52,896 nucleotides of DNA from Mycobacterium sp. GTDB lineage: Bacteria; Actinomycetota; Actinomycetes; Mycobacteriales; Mycobacteriaceae. Position 1 is the stretch's first letter. Each line of letters opens with the position of its first letter. The DNA is taken from contig NZ_JAOPWB010000116.1 of the NCBI RefSeq assembly GCF_025965855.1, forward strand, positions 1-52,896, given 5' to 3'. The notes beneath the pieces were generated by a model that was not told the DNA's origin, ran no database searches, and saw nothing but the letters and a program-made list of their open reading frames with translations. Positions 1 through 9,410 of this stretch are shown here, piece by piece. The translations under genes were made by a program, and so were the position numbers.

Positions 1-89
1 TGGGCGCGGCCCAGCGCGTCGCGGGCCCGGTCGCTGGCCTCGGCGACGCCGGGGAGTTCCAGCAGCGGGGCCAGCGGGTCAGCCGTCAC
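1..89 (-). CDS. Rv3662c-like conserved protein, N-terminal fragment
   Basis: Only the first 29 codons are present; the gene runs off the left edge. The reading starts at a GTG (89-87) and begins VTADPLAPLLELPGVAEASD, which I recognise as the start of the conserved mycobacterial protein found just downstream of dppD in M. tuberculosis (Rv3662c). It lies on the same strand as the dpp operon, 34 bp after the dppD stop, so it may be co-transcribed. No domain can be judged from this piece, and I do not assign a function. Confidence 0.6.
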   Translation of the reverse strand, partial: MTADPLAPLLELPGVAEASDRARDALGRA

Positions 90-123
90 AGCTTGCCAAC
101 CTATCGGGGAGGCGCGAATGGGC

Positions 124-1737
124 TCAAAATGGGCTGGGAATGGCCTCCAGCAACCGACGGGTGTACTCGTGGCGCGGCCGGGTGAACAGCTCCTCGGTGG
201 GCGCCCGCTCGACCACCCGGCCGGCTCGCATCACCAGGACGTCGTCGGCGATCTGCCGGATCACCGCGAGGTCGTGGCTGATGAACAGGTAGGTCAGGCC
301 CATTTCGGCCTGCAGCTCGGCCAGCAGGTCCAGTATCTGCGCCTGCACGAGCACGTCGAGCGCCGAGACCGCCTCGTCGCACACCAGTATGTCGGGCCGC
401 AGCGCCAGCGCCCGGGCGATCGCCACCCGTTGCCGTTGACCGCCCGACAGCTCGCGGGGCAGTCGCCGCAACACCGACGACGGCAGCGCGACGTGGTCGA
501 CAAGCTCGCGCACCGACCGCTCGCGCTGCTTGCGGTCGCCGACGCGGTGGACCCGCAGCGGCTCCTCGATGGCGCGAAAGACCGAATACATGGGATCTAA
601 ACTGCTGTAAGGGTTCTGGAACACCGGCTGCATGCGCCGCCGAAACGCCAACGCCGCCTCCCGGTCCAACGCGTCGTCGATTCGGGTGCTGTCGAAAACG
701 ACGGTGCCCGAGGTGGGTTTCAGCAGACCCAGCACCATCCGCGCCAGCGTTGATTTTCCCGACCCCGACTCGCCCGCGATCGCCAGGGTGCTCCCCCGGC
801 GCAGCCGAAACGACACGGCGTCGACGGCGCAAAACTCCTCGCGCCGCCACGGCGCCCCGCGCGCCTCCCGGTAGACCTTGGTCAGTTCGGAGGCGACGAG
901 GACGTCCTCGGGGGGTTCGTCCGGGGGGCGCCTCCGGGTTCGGGACGGGCTCGATGTCAGCGACGGGGCCGCGGCCACCAGTCGTCGGGTGTATTCGTGT
1001 TGTGGGTCCTGCAGGATGGCTTGCGCGTCACCGGATTCCACCACCGCACCGCGATGGACGACGATCACGGACTCGGCCCGTTCGGCGGCCAACGCCAGGT
1101 CGTGAGTGATCAGGAGCAGCGCGGTCCCGAGTTCGGCCGTGAGGCCCTGCAGATGGTCGAGCACCTGCCGTTGCACGGTGACGTCGAGCGCGGAGGTCGG
1201 CTCGTCGGCGATGAGCAGCTTGGGCCGTCCCGCCAACCCGATGGCGATCAGCGCGCGTTGGCACATGCCGCCGGAAAGCTGATGCGGGTAGCGGCCGGCC
1301 TGTTTGACCGGATCCGGCATGCCCGCCTCGGCCAGCAACTCGACGGCGCGTCGCCGCGCCTCGCGAGTACCGGTGTTCGCCCGCAACGCTTCCCGGACCT
1401 GAAAGCCCACTTTCCACACTGGGTTGAGGTTGGTCATCGGATCCTGCGGCACGTAGCCGATGGCGCGTCCCCTGATCGATCGCAGCAGCCGGCGGTCGGC
1501 GCGGGTGATGTCGCGTCCGTCGAAAACGATGCGGCCGGCGGAGATTCGGCCGCCGGGCGGAAGCAACCCGAGGATGGCGGCGGCAGTCGTGGACTTCCCC
1601 GATCCCGATTCGCCGACCACCGCGACGGTCTGACCGCGCAGCACGGTCAGGTCCACGCCGCACACCGCGGGGGCGTGCGCGCCGAACCTGACTTCCAGGC
1701 CCTCGACCGACAGCAGCGGCGCGTCTTGCGTGCTCAT
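124..1737 (-). CDS. dppD: Dipeptide/oligopeptide ABC transporter ATPase DppD
   Basis: A fused double ATPase that powers peptide import through DppB/DppC at the inner membrane. Two complete nucleotide-binding domains are visible, each with Walker A GESGSGKST and an ABC signature (LSGGMCQRAL in the first, LSGGQRQRVA in the second). That makes the ATPase pair of the transporter one polypeptide of about 537 residues, close to the size of Rv3663c. An upstream in-frame GTG (1746) exists. I chose ATG 1737 because it overlaps the dppC stop as ATGA, typical of translational coupling. It is the last gene of the dppABCD operon. In M. tuberculosis this system has been linked to short-peptide and heme uptake; that is family knowledge, not shown by the sequence. 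Confidence 0.93.
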   Translation of the reverse strand: MSTQDAPLLSVEGLEVRFGAHAPAVCGVDLTVLRGQTVAVVGESGSGKSTTAAAILGLLPPGGRISAGRIVFDGRDITRADRRLLRSIRGRAIGYVPQDPMTNLNPVWKVGFQVREALRANTGTREARRRAVELLAEAGMPDPVKQAGRYPHQLSGGMCQRALIAIGLAGRPKLLIADEPTSALDVTVQRQVLDHLQGLTAELGTALLLITHDLALAAERAESVIVVHRGAVVESGDAQAILQDPQHEYTRRLVAAAPSLTSSPSRTRRRPPDEPPEDVLVASELTKVYREARGAPWRREEFCAVDAVSFRLRRGSTLAIAGESGSGKSTLARMVLGLLKPTSGTVVFDSTRIDDALDREAALAFRRRMQPVFQNPYSSLDPMYSVFRAIEEPLRVHRVGDRKQRERSVRELVDHVALPSSVLRRLPRELSGGQRQRVAIARALALRPDILVCDEAVSALDVLVQAQILDLLAELQAEMGLTYLFISHDLAVIRQIADDVLVMRAGRVVERAPTEELFTRPRHEYTRRLLEAIPSPF

Positions 1738-2609
1738 GCGCGCCACGCCCGCGACGCCGGGTCCAGGGCGTCGCGCAGAGCGTCACCCATCATCATGAAC
1801 GCGAGCACCGTAATCGCCAGTGCGCCAGCCGGATAGAACAGGATGGGCGAGCCCGACCGCAACCGGCTCTGCGCCAGGTTGATATCGCCGCCCCACGACA
1901 CCACCGAAGCCGGCAGGCCGACGCCGAGGTACGACAACGATGCCTCGGTGACGATGAACACCCCGAAGGCGATGGTGGACACCGCGAAAACCGGGCCCAG
2001 CGCGTTGGGCAATACATGTCGTACCAGGATCTGAAATTCCCTCAGCCCCAGGGCCTTCGCCGCGAGGACATAGTCGCTGACTCGCACCTCGATCACCGCG
2101 CCGCGAGCGACCCTGGCCACCTGCGGCCAGCCGAACAAGGCCAGGATGGCGACCACCGTCCACACCCGGCGGTGGTGCATGACGCCCATGATCACGACGG
2201 CGGCCAGCAGCAGGGGCAACCCGAAGATCACGTCGGTGATGCGCGAGACCACGGCGTCGGTCCAGCCGCCGTAGAAGCCGGCCAGCGAGCCCAGCACCCC
2301 GCCGACGACGAACACGAGCAGGGTGGCCCCCAGACCCACGGTGACCGAGGCCCGCGCTCCGTAGACGGTCCGCGCGTAGATGTCGTGGCCCTGCAGATCG
2401 GTTCCGAACCAATGAGCGGCCGACGGGGGCAGCAGGCTCTGGCCGGGATCGGCGTAGGTGGGATCGATTCCGGTGAACAGCCCCGGAAACAACGCGACGA
2501 CAACGATGAACGCGATCAGCGCGGCGGCGACGACGAACTTCGGACGCCGGCGCAGGTTGCGCCAGGTGTCGCGCCAAAAGCCGTGACGATCGGGAATGCG
2601 CTCAGCCAT
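1734..2609 (-). CDS. dppC: Peptide ABC transporter permease DppC
   Basis: Inner-membrane permease, 291 residues, one half of the peptide channel. The N-terminus carries the usual first membrane segment (about residues 25-47). The binding-protein-dependent permease core, with several hydrophobic segments, fills residues 90-285. A GADAGE-like EAA loop region is seen around 'AAKALGLREFQILVRHVLPN' (about residues 185-204), the coupling segment that contacts the ATPase. The ATG overlaps the end of dppB by 8 bp and the stop overlaps dppD, so the gene sits inside a tightly packed operon. Equivalent of Rv3664c. Confidence 0.93.
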   Translation of the reverse strand: MAERIPDRHGFWRDTWRNLRRRPKFVVAAALIAFIVVVALFPGLFTGIDPTYADPGQSLLPPSAAHWFGTDLQGHDIYARTVYGARASVTVGLGATLLVFVVGGVLGSLAGFYGGWTDAVVSRITDVIFGLPLLLAAVVIMGVMHHRRVWTVVAILALFGWPQVARVARGAVIEVRVSDYVLAAKALGLREFQILVRHVLPNALGPVFAVSTIAFGVFIVTEASLSYLGVGLPASVVSWGGDINLAQSRLRSGSPILFYPAGALAITVLAFMMMGDALRDALDPASRAWRA

Positions 2610-3528
2610 AACGGATCCGGGGGTCGAGGGCGGCGTAGAGCAAGTCCACCACCAGGTTGGCGACCAGATAGATCACCACCAGCACCGTCACTATCGAGAC
2701 GACGGTCGGCGCCTCCTGCCGGGTGACGGCCTGATACAACACGCCGCCGACACCGTGAATGTTGAAGATGCCTTCGGTCACGATGGCTCCGCCCATCAGC
2801 GACCCGAGGTCGGCGCCGAGGAACGTCACCACCGGTATCAGCGAGTTGCGCAGGATGTGCACCGTCACGACTCGCCGTCGCGACAGCCCTTTGGCGGTCG
2901 CGGTGCGGACATAGTCGGCGTGCGCGTTGGCGGACACCGCGGATCGGGTCAGCCGCACCACGTAGGCGAACGACACCGAACCCAAAACGATTCCGGGCAG
3001 CAACAATCGCCCGAACGTCGCCCTCTCCCCCACCGTGACGGGCGCGATCCCCAGCCGGACGCCGAACACGAACTGCGCCAAAAAGCCCAGGACGAATATC
3101 GGGATCGCGATGATGACGAGGCTGGTGATCAGCACCGCGGAATCGAAGATTCCGCCCTGGCGCAGCCCGGTGATCACACCGATGCCGATTCCCAGCACCG
3201 TTTCCACCGCCACCGCGATCAGCGCCAGCCGCAGCGTGACCGGAAAGGCATGGGCCAGAACGGCACTGACCGGCAGCCCGGAATAGGAGCGCCCCAGGTC
3301 GCCGTGCAGGATGCCACCCAGGTAGCGCAGGTACTGCAGGATGAACGGATCGTCGAGGTGGTAACGGGCGCGCAGCGCTGCGGCCACCGCGGGGGTCAGG
3401 GGACGGTCGCCGGCCATCGCCGCGACCGGATCGCCCGGCAAGAGGAAGACCATACCGTCGATCAGCAGCGTGGCGCCGAAAAAGACCGGCACCATGATGG
3501 CGACCCGGCGGGCGATGTACCAACCCAT
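2602..3528 (-). CDS. dppB: Peptide ABC transporter permease DppB
   Basis: Inner-membrane permease, 308 residues. It begins MGWYIARRVAIMVPVFFGAT, the typical first membrane helix of DppB/OppB proteins. It continues with the extracytoplasmic loop containing 'LPGDPVAAMAG', and the permease core has the EAA-type segment 'ATAKGLSRRRVVTVHILRNS'. With DppC it forms the channel fed by lipoprotein DppA. It starts one base after the dppA stop and overlaps dppC, in operon order A-B-C-D. Equivalent of Rv3665c. Confidence 0.93.
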   Translation of the reverse strand: MGWYIARRVAIMVPVFFGATLLIDGMVFLLPGDPVAAMAGDRPLTPAVAAALRARYHLDDPFILQYLRYLGGILHGDLGRSYSGLPVSAVLAHAFPVTLRLALIAVAVETVLGIGIGVITGLRQGGIFDSAVLITSLVIIAIPIFVLGFLAQFVFGVRLGIAPVTVGERATFGRLLLPGIVLGSVSFAYVVRLTRSAVSANAHADYVRTATAKGLSRRRVVTVHILRNSLIPVVTFLGADLGSLMGGAIVTEGIFNIHGVGGVLYQAVTRQEAPTVVSIVTVLVVIYLVANLVVDLLYAALDPRIRYG

Positions 3529-3529
3529 C

Positions 3530-5134
3530 TCAGCGCTTCACGATGTTCTCGTAGTCGGGCAGGCCGTTCCAGGTGACCCGGACGTTCTTGACCTCCGTCG
3601 ACCACCCCACCACCCCGATGTCGTCCCAGAGCGGGACAACGGGCATGTCGTGGAACAGGATTCGTTGCGACGCGTTGGCCAGGTCGTCCGACTGCCGAAG
3701 GGTGGGCGCGGCCTCGGCGGCCGCCAGCGCCGAGTCGAATTCGGGGTTGGCGTAGCCGACGTCGTTGGAACCGGCGCCGGTGGCGAAGAGCGGGGCGAGG
3801 AATTCGATCATTGACGGGTAGTCCCCCTGCCACGCGGCGCGGAACGCGGTCGCGATGGTGTGGTTGGTGATCTGGGTGCGAAATCCGGCGAAGGTCGGCT
3901 GCGGTGCCCCGACCGCGTCGATGCCCAGCACGTTCTTGATGCTGTTGGCCACCGCGTCCACCCATTCCTGGTTTCCGGCGTCGGCGTTGTAGGCGATGGC
4001 GTACTGGCCACTCCACGCCGAGATCGCGTTGGCCTGCGCCCAGAGTTGCCGCGCGCGATCCGGATCGAAGTTCAGCACGTCGTTGCCCGGTAGGTTCGGG
4101 TCGAATCCCGGCAACGACCGCGCGGTGAAGTCGCGCGACGGGGTGCGTGTTCCCATGAAGATCCGCTGACAGATCTGCTCGCGGTTCACTGCGGCCGACA
4201 GCGCAAGCCGGCGCAAGCGGCCTTCCTCGCCGCCGAAGTGCGGCAGCCGCAGCGGGGTGTCGAGGCTGTGCTTGACGGCCACCGGGCCGCTCGTGACGTT
4301 GCCTCCCAGGTCGCGCTTGTACACCGGCAGCGCGCTCGGCGGAATCGTGTCCAGGACATCGAGATTGCCCGACAACAGGTCGGCGTAGGCGGTGTCGAGA
4401 TTGGCGTAGAACTCGAACCTCAGCCCCTTGTTGTGGGGCTTGCGGTTGCCGTGGTAGTCGGGGTTGGGCCGCAGATCGATCTTGACGTTGTGCTCCCAGG
4501 CGGGCCCGTCCGGGCTGTCGGAAAGCTCATACGGCCCGTTGCCAAAAGGGTTGCGGCCAAACGCCGCGACGTCCCGAAACGCGCCGGCCGGAAGCGGATA
4601 GAAGGCGCTGTGGCCCAGCCGGAGAACGAAGTCGATGGTCGGCGCCTTGAGCCGCACGGTGAACTCGAGATCACTGACCACATGCAACCCGGACATGGTG
4701 GTGCGCTTTGAATCAGCAGCGGAAACCTCGTCGAACCCGTCGATCGGGCTGAAAAAGCTTTGTTGCAGTTGGGCATTTGTGCTCAAGGCTCCATAGTTCC
4801 ACGCGTCGACGAACGAGTGAGCCGTCACCGGCGAGCCGTCGGTGAACTTCCAACCGGGCTTGAGGACGATGCGGTAGTCGACGTTGTCGGGGGTCTCGAT
4901 CGACTGGGCGACCTCGTTGGCTGGGTTTCCGGCGGCGTCGTAGGACACCAGGCCGGCGAAGAGCCGGTCGATGATCCGGCCGCCATTGCTGTCGTTGGTG
5001 CTGGTCGGCACCAGCGGGTAGGGCGGTTCCCCGCCGTTTACCAGCACCAGATCGGGGCTCAAGACGCCGCCGCCACAGCCGGCCGCCAGCATTCCGGCTG
5101 CAAGAACGGCCAGCGCGGCAAGCATCCGACGCAT
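3530..5134 (-). CDS. dppA: Peptide-binding lipoprotein DppA
   Basis: Extracytoplasmic substrate-binding component, 534 residues, SBP family 5. The N-terminus MRRMLAALAVLAAGMLAAGC is a lipoprotein signal with lipobox LAAGC, so Cys20 would be lipidated and the protein anchored outside the membrane. Family-5 features follow: the 'GWKFTDGSPVTAHSFVDAWN' segment at about residues 95-115 and the long two-lobed body typical of 500-550 residue peptide binders. It is first in the dppABCD operon, so its upstream region (5135-5201) should hold the operon promoter. No promoter element could be called confidently there. Confidence 0.92.
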   Translation of the reverse strand: MRRMLAALAVLAAGMLAAGCGGGVLSPDLVLVNGGEPPYPLVPTSTNDSNGGRIIDRLFAGLVSYDAAGNPANEVAQSIETPDNVDYRIVLKPGWKFTDGSPVTAHSFVDAWNYGALSTNAQLQQSFFSPIDGFDEVSAADSKRTTMSGLHVVSDLEFTVRLKAPTIDFVLRLGHSAFYPLPAGAFRDVAAFGRNPFGNGPYELSDSPDGPAWEHNVKIDLRPNPDYHGNRKPHNKGLRFEFYANLDTAYADLLSGNLDVLDTIPPSALPVYKRDLGGNVTSGPVAVKHSLDTPLRLPHFGGEEGRLRRLALSAAVNREQICQRIFMGTRTPSRDFTARSLPGFDPNLPGNDVLNFDPDRARQLWAQANAISAWSGQYAIAYNADAGNQEWVDAVANSIKNVLGIDAVGAPQPTFAGFRTQITNHTIATAFRAAWQGDYPSMIEFLAPLFATGAGSNDVGYANPEFDSALAAAEAAPTLRQSDDLANASQRILFHDMPVVPLWDDIGVVGWSTEVKNVRVTWNGLPDYENIVKR

Positions 5135-5201
5135 GTCAGCGACCCTAAGGCCTGCGGCGCCGCCCGCCGAACGGGGCGCGCGCCGCGACTAGGACGGCGA
5201 C

Positions 5202-5733
5202 GTGACCTCGCACGAAGTCGGCGTTCAGGTTGGATATCGGGCGGCGATGTTCGGCATTCCGGCGATCGGCTGGGTCTGTCTGATAGCCGGGTTACGCGCC
5301 CGCAACCGAGCGCTCCCCGTCAGCACCGGTTCCGCGTACCGCCGGCGCCGCCGATGGCGTATCCACTGCAGCCGCGACCCGCAAAGTGGGCCACCACGCT
5401 CATCATCGTCGGTGAGCACTGCTGACCCTGGGCGCGTTGGGAATCGCCGGAAATCTCGCGCGCCCACGCAACGCGAGCCCGTTCGACACTGACAAGTCGA
5501 TGCGGGTGGGCCAGCGCATCGAACAAAATGCCTTTCTCGCAAGGTCTTTCAAATCAAGGCCGGACAACGACTGCGCCAACCCGACGAATACCTATGAACT
5601 GGCCTTCAAAGTTGGTCCCTCGACGACCTGCCCGGACGGCGGCACGGACAAAACACGATGCCCGCCCGCCGACAGGACCATCGCTTACCCGACCCGGGAG
5701 CGCGTCTACTGCCTGGCACGAACCGATTCCTGA
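5202..5733 (+). pseudogene. Decayed membrane/secreted protein gene, multiple frameshifts
   Basis: Three consecutive pieces in different frames read as one protein. A GTG-initiated N-terminus at 5202 (MTSHEVGVQVGYRAAMFGIP, one hydrophobic helix) is in frame 3. The stretch 'PPAPPMAYPLQPRPAKWATT' plus LIIVG is in frame 2 (to about 5415). From about 5424, 'LTLGALGIAGNLARPRNAS' through 'DCANPTNTYELAF' to a stop at 5733 is in frame 1. The layout (helix, Pro-rich linker, second helix, Cys-containing extracellular tail) resembles small two-helix mycobacterial envelope proteins. At least two frameshifts are needed, and the C-terminus looks degraded. Whether this is real decay or sequencing error cannot be told here. 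Confidence 0.5.
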
Positions 5734-5744
5734 TCAGAGCGCGA

Positions 5745-6308
5745 TCAGCCCGCGGTGACGGGATGGACCTCCAGCCGGCAGGCGTCGATGGTGGCCGGCA
5801 CGGTGAACACCTGCACGATGTCGGGAGGGCTGACGACCAGGTCGGTGTAGCCGGGGCAGGGGTTGCCGGCGGCGTCGACGGCCATGCCCTCCACCCCCTC
5901 CACAATGGCCTGCGCCTGCGTCGACAGCGACACCGTGACGGTCGGCGGAACTTCGACGCCGGAGGGCAGCCCACCCATGTACCCGCGCGGCGTCCGCTGG
6001 GCGTGAATGGGCGGCCCGCCGGTCCCCGAGTCGACGCCCGGATAACCGGTGAGCGTGCACGGGTCGGCGCCACCCGCGAGGGCGAACAGCAGCGTGACGC
6101 TGCGGTGGCCGACCGCGCCCTGAGTCGGGGAAGCGCTGACGGCGATCTGTTCCGACCAGCATGGCGTCGGCTGGTCGACGATGTCGGCCGGCTCCGCCCA
6201 CGCCGAGGGGCCCTGCATCCCCAGGATCATCGTCGCCGCGTAAGTCGTTGCGGCCGCGGCGAAGTTGCGGGCTAATCGGCGCGCGCGCCGCCCATGCGGT
6301 CCCGGCAC
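5745..6308 (-). CDS. Secreted DUF4232-type protein
   Basis: A predicted exported protein of about 187 residues. The chosen GTG at 6308 gives a basic start (GRRARRLARN), a hydrophobic stretch and a cleavage-like PSAWA-EPAD site. Longer readings run into the acs leader and look like antisense noise. The mature part contains 'VGHRSVTLLFALAGGADPCT' and 'YPGVDSG', the pattern of DUF4232 domains in mycobacterial secreted and lipoproteins: a beta-rich fold with conserved Cys and the GHRS...L motif. There is no lipobox, so it is probably released or loosely cell-wall bound. It is divergent from acs. Function unknown. The start is the least certain part; an internal ATG at 6230 would truncate the signal peptide. 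Confidence 0.68.
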   Translation of the reverse strand: MPGPHGRRARRLARNFAAAATTYAATMILGMQGPSAWAEPADIVDQPTPCWSEQIAVSASPTQGAVGHRSVTLLFALAGGADPCTLTGYPGVDSGTGGPPIHAQRTPRGYMGGLPSGVEVPPTVTVSLSTQAQAIVEGVEGMAVDAAGNPCPGYTDLVVSPPDIVQVFTVPATIDACRLEVHPVTAG

Positions 6309-6422
6309 ATCGGTGATTATCCGGCATGGGGCCGCGTTTGACCCCGGATTGGGCAGCGGCTTTTCACCTCGAAGGTCTAGGCTCACTGACGGTTGACGAG
6401 CCTCGACGCTAGGAGGAATCCA

Positions 6423-8381
6423 GTGACCGCCACCCACACCGAGGGCCCGACGTCGTATCCGCCGCCGGCGCAGTTCGCCGAGCAGGCCAACGCGGGTGAG
6501 GAGCTGTACCGCGAGGCCGAGCAGGACCGGCTGGCGTTTTGGGACAAGCAGGCCAAGCGCCTCTCTTGGTCGACGCCGTTCACCGAGATCCTGGACTGGT
6601 CGGAGGCACCCTTCGCCAAGTGGTTCGCCGACGGCAAGCTCAACGTCGCCTACAACTGCGTGGACCGCCACGTGCAGGCCGGCCTCGGGGATCGGGTCGC
6701 CATCCACTGGGAGGGCGAACCGGGCGACAGCCGCAGCCTGACCTATGCCGATCTACAGACCGAGGTGTGCAAGGCGGCCAACGCGCTGACCGACCTCGGT
6801 CTGGTCGCCGGCGACCGGGTCGCCATTTACATGCCGTTGATCCCCGAGGCCGTCATCGCGATGCTCGCCTGCGCGCGCCTGGGCATCATGCACAGCGTCG
6901 TGTTCGCCGGTTTCACCGCCAAGGCACTCCGCGCGCGGATCGCCGACGCCCAGGCCAAGCTGCTGATCACCACCGACGGGCAGTTCCGCCGCGGCAAGCC
7001 GGTGCCGCTGAAGGACGCGGCCGACGAGGCCATAGCGCCGGGCCCCGACGGCGCCAGCTCCGTCGAGCGCGTTCTGGTGGTGCGGCGCACGGGAATTGAC
7101 GTGTCCTGGAACGATGATCGCGACCTGTGGTGGCACGAAGCGGTCGACTCGGCGTCGCCCGAACACACCCCGGAGCCTTTCGACGCCGAGCAGCCGCTGT
7201 TCCTGCTGTACACCTCGGGCACCACCGGCAAGCCCAAGGGCATCGTCCACACCAGCGGCGGCTATCTGACCCAGTGCTCCTACACGCACTACTACGTCTT
7301 CGACGTCAAGCCCGAAAGCGACGTCTTCTGGTGCACGGCCGACATCGGCTGGGTCACCGGGCACACCTATGGTGTCTACGGTCCGCTGTCCAACGGGGTG
7401 ACCGAGGTTCTCTACGAGGGCACGCCCGACTCGCCCACCCAGCACCGGCATTTCGAGATCATCGAAAAGTACGGCGTGACAATCTATTACACCGCACCCA
7501 CGCTCATCCGCACGTTCATGAAGTGGGGCCGCGAGATTCCCGACGCGCACGACCTGTCCAGCCTGCGACTGCTGGGGTCGGTCGGCGAACCGATCAATCC
7601 CGAGGCGTGGCGCTGGTACCGCAAGGTGATCGGCGCCGACAGCCTCCCGGTCGTCGACACCTGGTGGCAGACCGAAACGGGCGCCGCGATGATCACCCCG
7701 CTGCCGGGAGTCGCCGCGGCCAAACCGGGTTCGGCGATGAGGCCGTTGCCGGGCATCTCGGCCAAAATCGTCGACGACCACGGCGATCAGATCCCGCCGG
7801 GCAACGACAAGGGCGAGCACGTCAGCGGCTACTTGGTCCTGGACCGGCCGTGGCCGTCCATGCTGCGCGGCATCTGGGGCGATCCGGAACGCTATGTCGA
7901 GACCTACTGGTCCAGGTTCGGCGAGCAGGGCTGGTACTTCGCCGGCGACAGCGCCTATTACGACGCCGACGGCGCCATCTGGGTGGTGGGCCGCATCGAC
8001 GACGTGATGAACGTTTCGGGGCACCGGCTTTCGACCGCCGAGGTGGAATCGGCGCTGGTCGGCCATATCGCGGTGGCCGAGGCGGCCGTGGTCGGCATGA
8101 CGGACGAAACCACCGGCCAGGCCATCTGCGCGTTCGTCGTCTTGTGCGCCGACTTCGAGGTGCACGACGGGATCGTGGACGAGCTGCGCGTGGAGGTGGC
8201 CCGGGAGATTTCGCCCATCGCCAAGCCCCGCGAGGTCCATGTGGTGCCCGAGCTGCCCAAGACCCGCAGCGGCAAGATCATGCGCCGGCTGCTGCGCGAC
8301 GTCGCCGAAAACCGCGAGCTGGGCGACACGTCGACGCTGCTGGACCCCGGCGTGTTCGACGCGATCAGGGGTGGGAAGTAG
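6423..8381 (+). CDS. acs: Acetyl-CoA synthetase Acs
   Basis: AMP-forming acetate-CoA ligase: acetate + ATP + CoA to acetyl-CoA via acetyl-AMP, feeding the TCA and glyoxylate cycles in the cytoplasm. GTG 6423 is preceded by a perfect AGGAGG (6411-6416) six bases upstream, so I prefer it over the in-frame ATG at 6393. It gives 652 residues, the expected length for Rv3667. Visible motifs are the P-loop-like YTSGTTGKPKG, the A5-type 'DTWWQTETGA', and the C-terminal PKTRSGKIMRR with Lys618. Lys618 corresponds to the catalytic lysine that is acetylated and silenced by the cAMP-dependent acetyltransferase in mycobacteria. The crp gene lies 6.5 kb downstream. Confidence 0.95.
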   Translation: MTATHTEGPTSYPPPAQFAEQANAGEELYREAEQDRLAFWDKQAKRLSWSTPFTEILDWSEAPFAKWFADGKLNVAYNCVDRHVQAGLGDRVAIHWEGEPGDSRSLTYADLQTEVCKAANALTDLGLVAGDRVAIYMPLIPEAVIAMLACARLGIMHSVVFAGFTAKALRARIADAQAKLLITTDGQFRRGKPVPLKDAADEAIAPGPDGASSVERVLVVRRTGIDVSWNDDRDLWWHEAVDSASPEHTPEPFDAEQPLFLLYTSGTTGKPKGIVHTSGGYLTQCSYTHYYVFDVKPESDVFWCTADIGWVTGHTYGVYGPLSNGVTEVLYEGTPDSPTQHRHFEIIEKYGVTIYYTAPTLIRTFMKWGREIPDAHDLSSLRLLGSVGEPINPEAWRWYRKVIGADSLPVVDTWWQTETGAAMITPLPGVAAAKPGSAMRPLPGISAKIVDDHGDQIPPGNDKGEHVSGYLVLDRPWPSMLRGIWGDPERYVETYWSRFGEQGWYFAGDSAYYDADGAIWVVGRIDDVMNVSGHRLSTAEVESALVGHIAVAEAAVVGMTDETTGQAICAFVVLCADFEVHDGIVDELRVEVAREISPIAKPREVHVVPELPKTRSGKIMRRLLRDVAENRELGDTSTLLDPGVFDAIRGGK

Positions 8382-8400
8382 GTCACTGTAGTTCGGGCGC

Positions 8401-9096
8401 TCACGCCGGCAGCGGCACGAATCCCGCACCCGGCCGGTGCTTGGCGTTGATGTCGGCGAGGTCGGCGTTGATCGACATCACCACCGCCGGGGTGTGCAGC
8501 GGGATGTACTTGATGATGCACGTCGGCAGGTTGTCGCTGAACGCCCCGTGAATCATGCCGACCAGCAGGTTGTTGACGGTCACCGGCGCCCCGGAGTCAC
8601 CCGGTTGGCCGCACACCTGCATGACGATGGTGCCCGGGTCCTGGCCCGGCCCCCAGGTGACACCGCACGAATTGCCGGTCGTGCGGCCCTGCTTGCAGGC
8701 AATCTGGCCGAAGGCCGGATCCGGACCGATGCCGCTGATCACAAAGCCGTTGTAGTCGGCCACCGGCGCCACCTTGGCCGGATCGAATTTGATCACCGCG
8801 TAGTCGAGGACGTCGTTGCCCGAGACCATGACGCCCAGCGGGCCCCTGTTCTGGGCGGCCTCGGCTGCGACCTGCGCGCCCGGACTGCCACAGTGCGCCG
8901 AGGTGAAGCCGATCATCTCGCCGGCGGCATCGGTGCCGATCGTCGTCAGGGTGCACATCGTGTCCCCGTTGATGACGATGCCGGCCCCGCCACCCATCGG
9001 GACCCTGTCGTCGGCGGTTGCGTTGGCGGGGACGCTCATAAGTGTCACCAGTACGGCCACCATCGCCGCTTTATAGCAACGACAGGCCGTCTGCAA
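8401..9096 (-). CDS. Secreted S1-family serine protease-like protein (Rv3668c-like)
   Basis: Exported chymotrypsin-fold protein, 231 residues. A signal peptide is evident (AAMVAVLVTLMSVPANATA, ending near residue 28). The catalytic triad is visible: His in 'GFTSAHCGSPG', Asp in 'NDVLDYAVIKFD' and Ser in the GDSGAPV box. Cysteine pairs (CTLTT/SAHC, CKQG/SCGV, MQVCGQ/PTCI) suggest disulfides, consistent with an extracytoplasmic location. It is convergent with acs (about 20 bp between stops). The natural substrate is unknown. The N-terminal start could be the second Met (residue 12). Confidence 0.85.
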   Translation of the reverse strand: MQTACRCYKAAMVAVLVTLMSVPANATADDRVPMGGGAGIVINGDTMCTLTTIGTDAAGEMIGFTSAHCGSPGAQVAAEAAQNRGPLGVMVSGNDVLDYAVIKFDPAKVAPVADYNGFVISGIGPDPAFGQIACKQGRTTGNSCGVTWGPGQDPGTIVMQVCGQPGDSGAPVTVNNLLVGMIHGAFSDNLPTCIIKYIPLHTPAVVMSINADLADINAKHRPGAGFVPLPA

Positions 9097-9410
9097 AGCA
9101 ACACCCCCATTGAGCGGTCCGACATCCCGAGCGGCTTGGTCAGTCTAGTCGGCTAGGGTGGCGGATTCGCTCAGGTCGGATAGGTCCGATAGCCCAGCCG
9201 CGGCCCCTGCGATATTCCTTTCCCGCTCAAGGGGATCCATCACCCGACATCCGCGGCGGCGGCGGCTTGGCCGTCCGGACGCCGAACTCCGCGGTCCCGC
9301 GTCGCCCCCGCCGAGACCGGCGCCGGGCTTCGACTGGCGTTCAGCTGGCCTCGTCTGGCACCGCACCGCATGGCAACATAAACCGCGACGAGAGAACGAG
9401 AGGACGGTCC
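9097..9410. other. Intergenic region between divergent protease and Rv3669-like genes
   Basis: About 310 bp without a supportable gene; short ORFs here are Arg/Pro-rich shadows. It must contain the promoters for both flanking genes. I see no strong sigma-A -35/-10 pair, operator palindrome or hairpin that I would defend. The stretch 9130-9190 contains near-repeats of TCAGGTCGGATAGGTCCGAT-type sequence (GGTCGGATA / GGTCCGATA) of unknown meaning. Confidence 0.4.

Noticed and set aside
101..1109. Long ORFs opposite or out of frame with dppD
   Set aside because: Arg/Pro/Gly-rich shadows produced by high GC; the dppD frame has complete ABC motifs.
6753..8429. 558-codon minus-strand ORF over acs
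   Set aside because: His/Asp/Arg-rich antisense reading; the plus-strand frame is a full acetyl-CoA synthetase.
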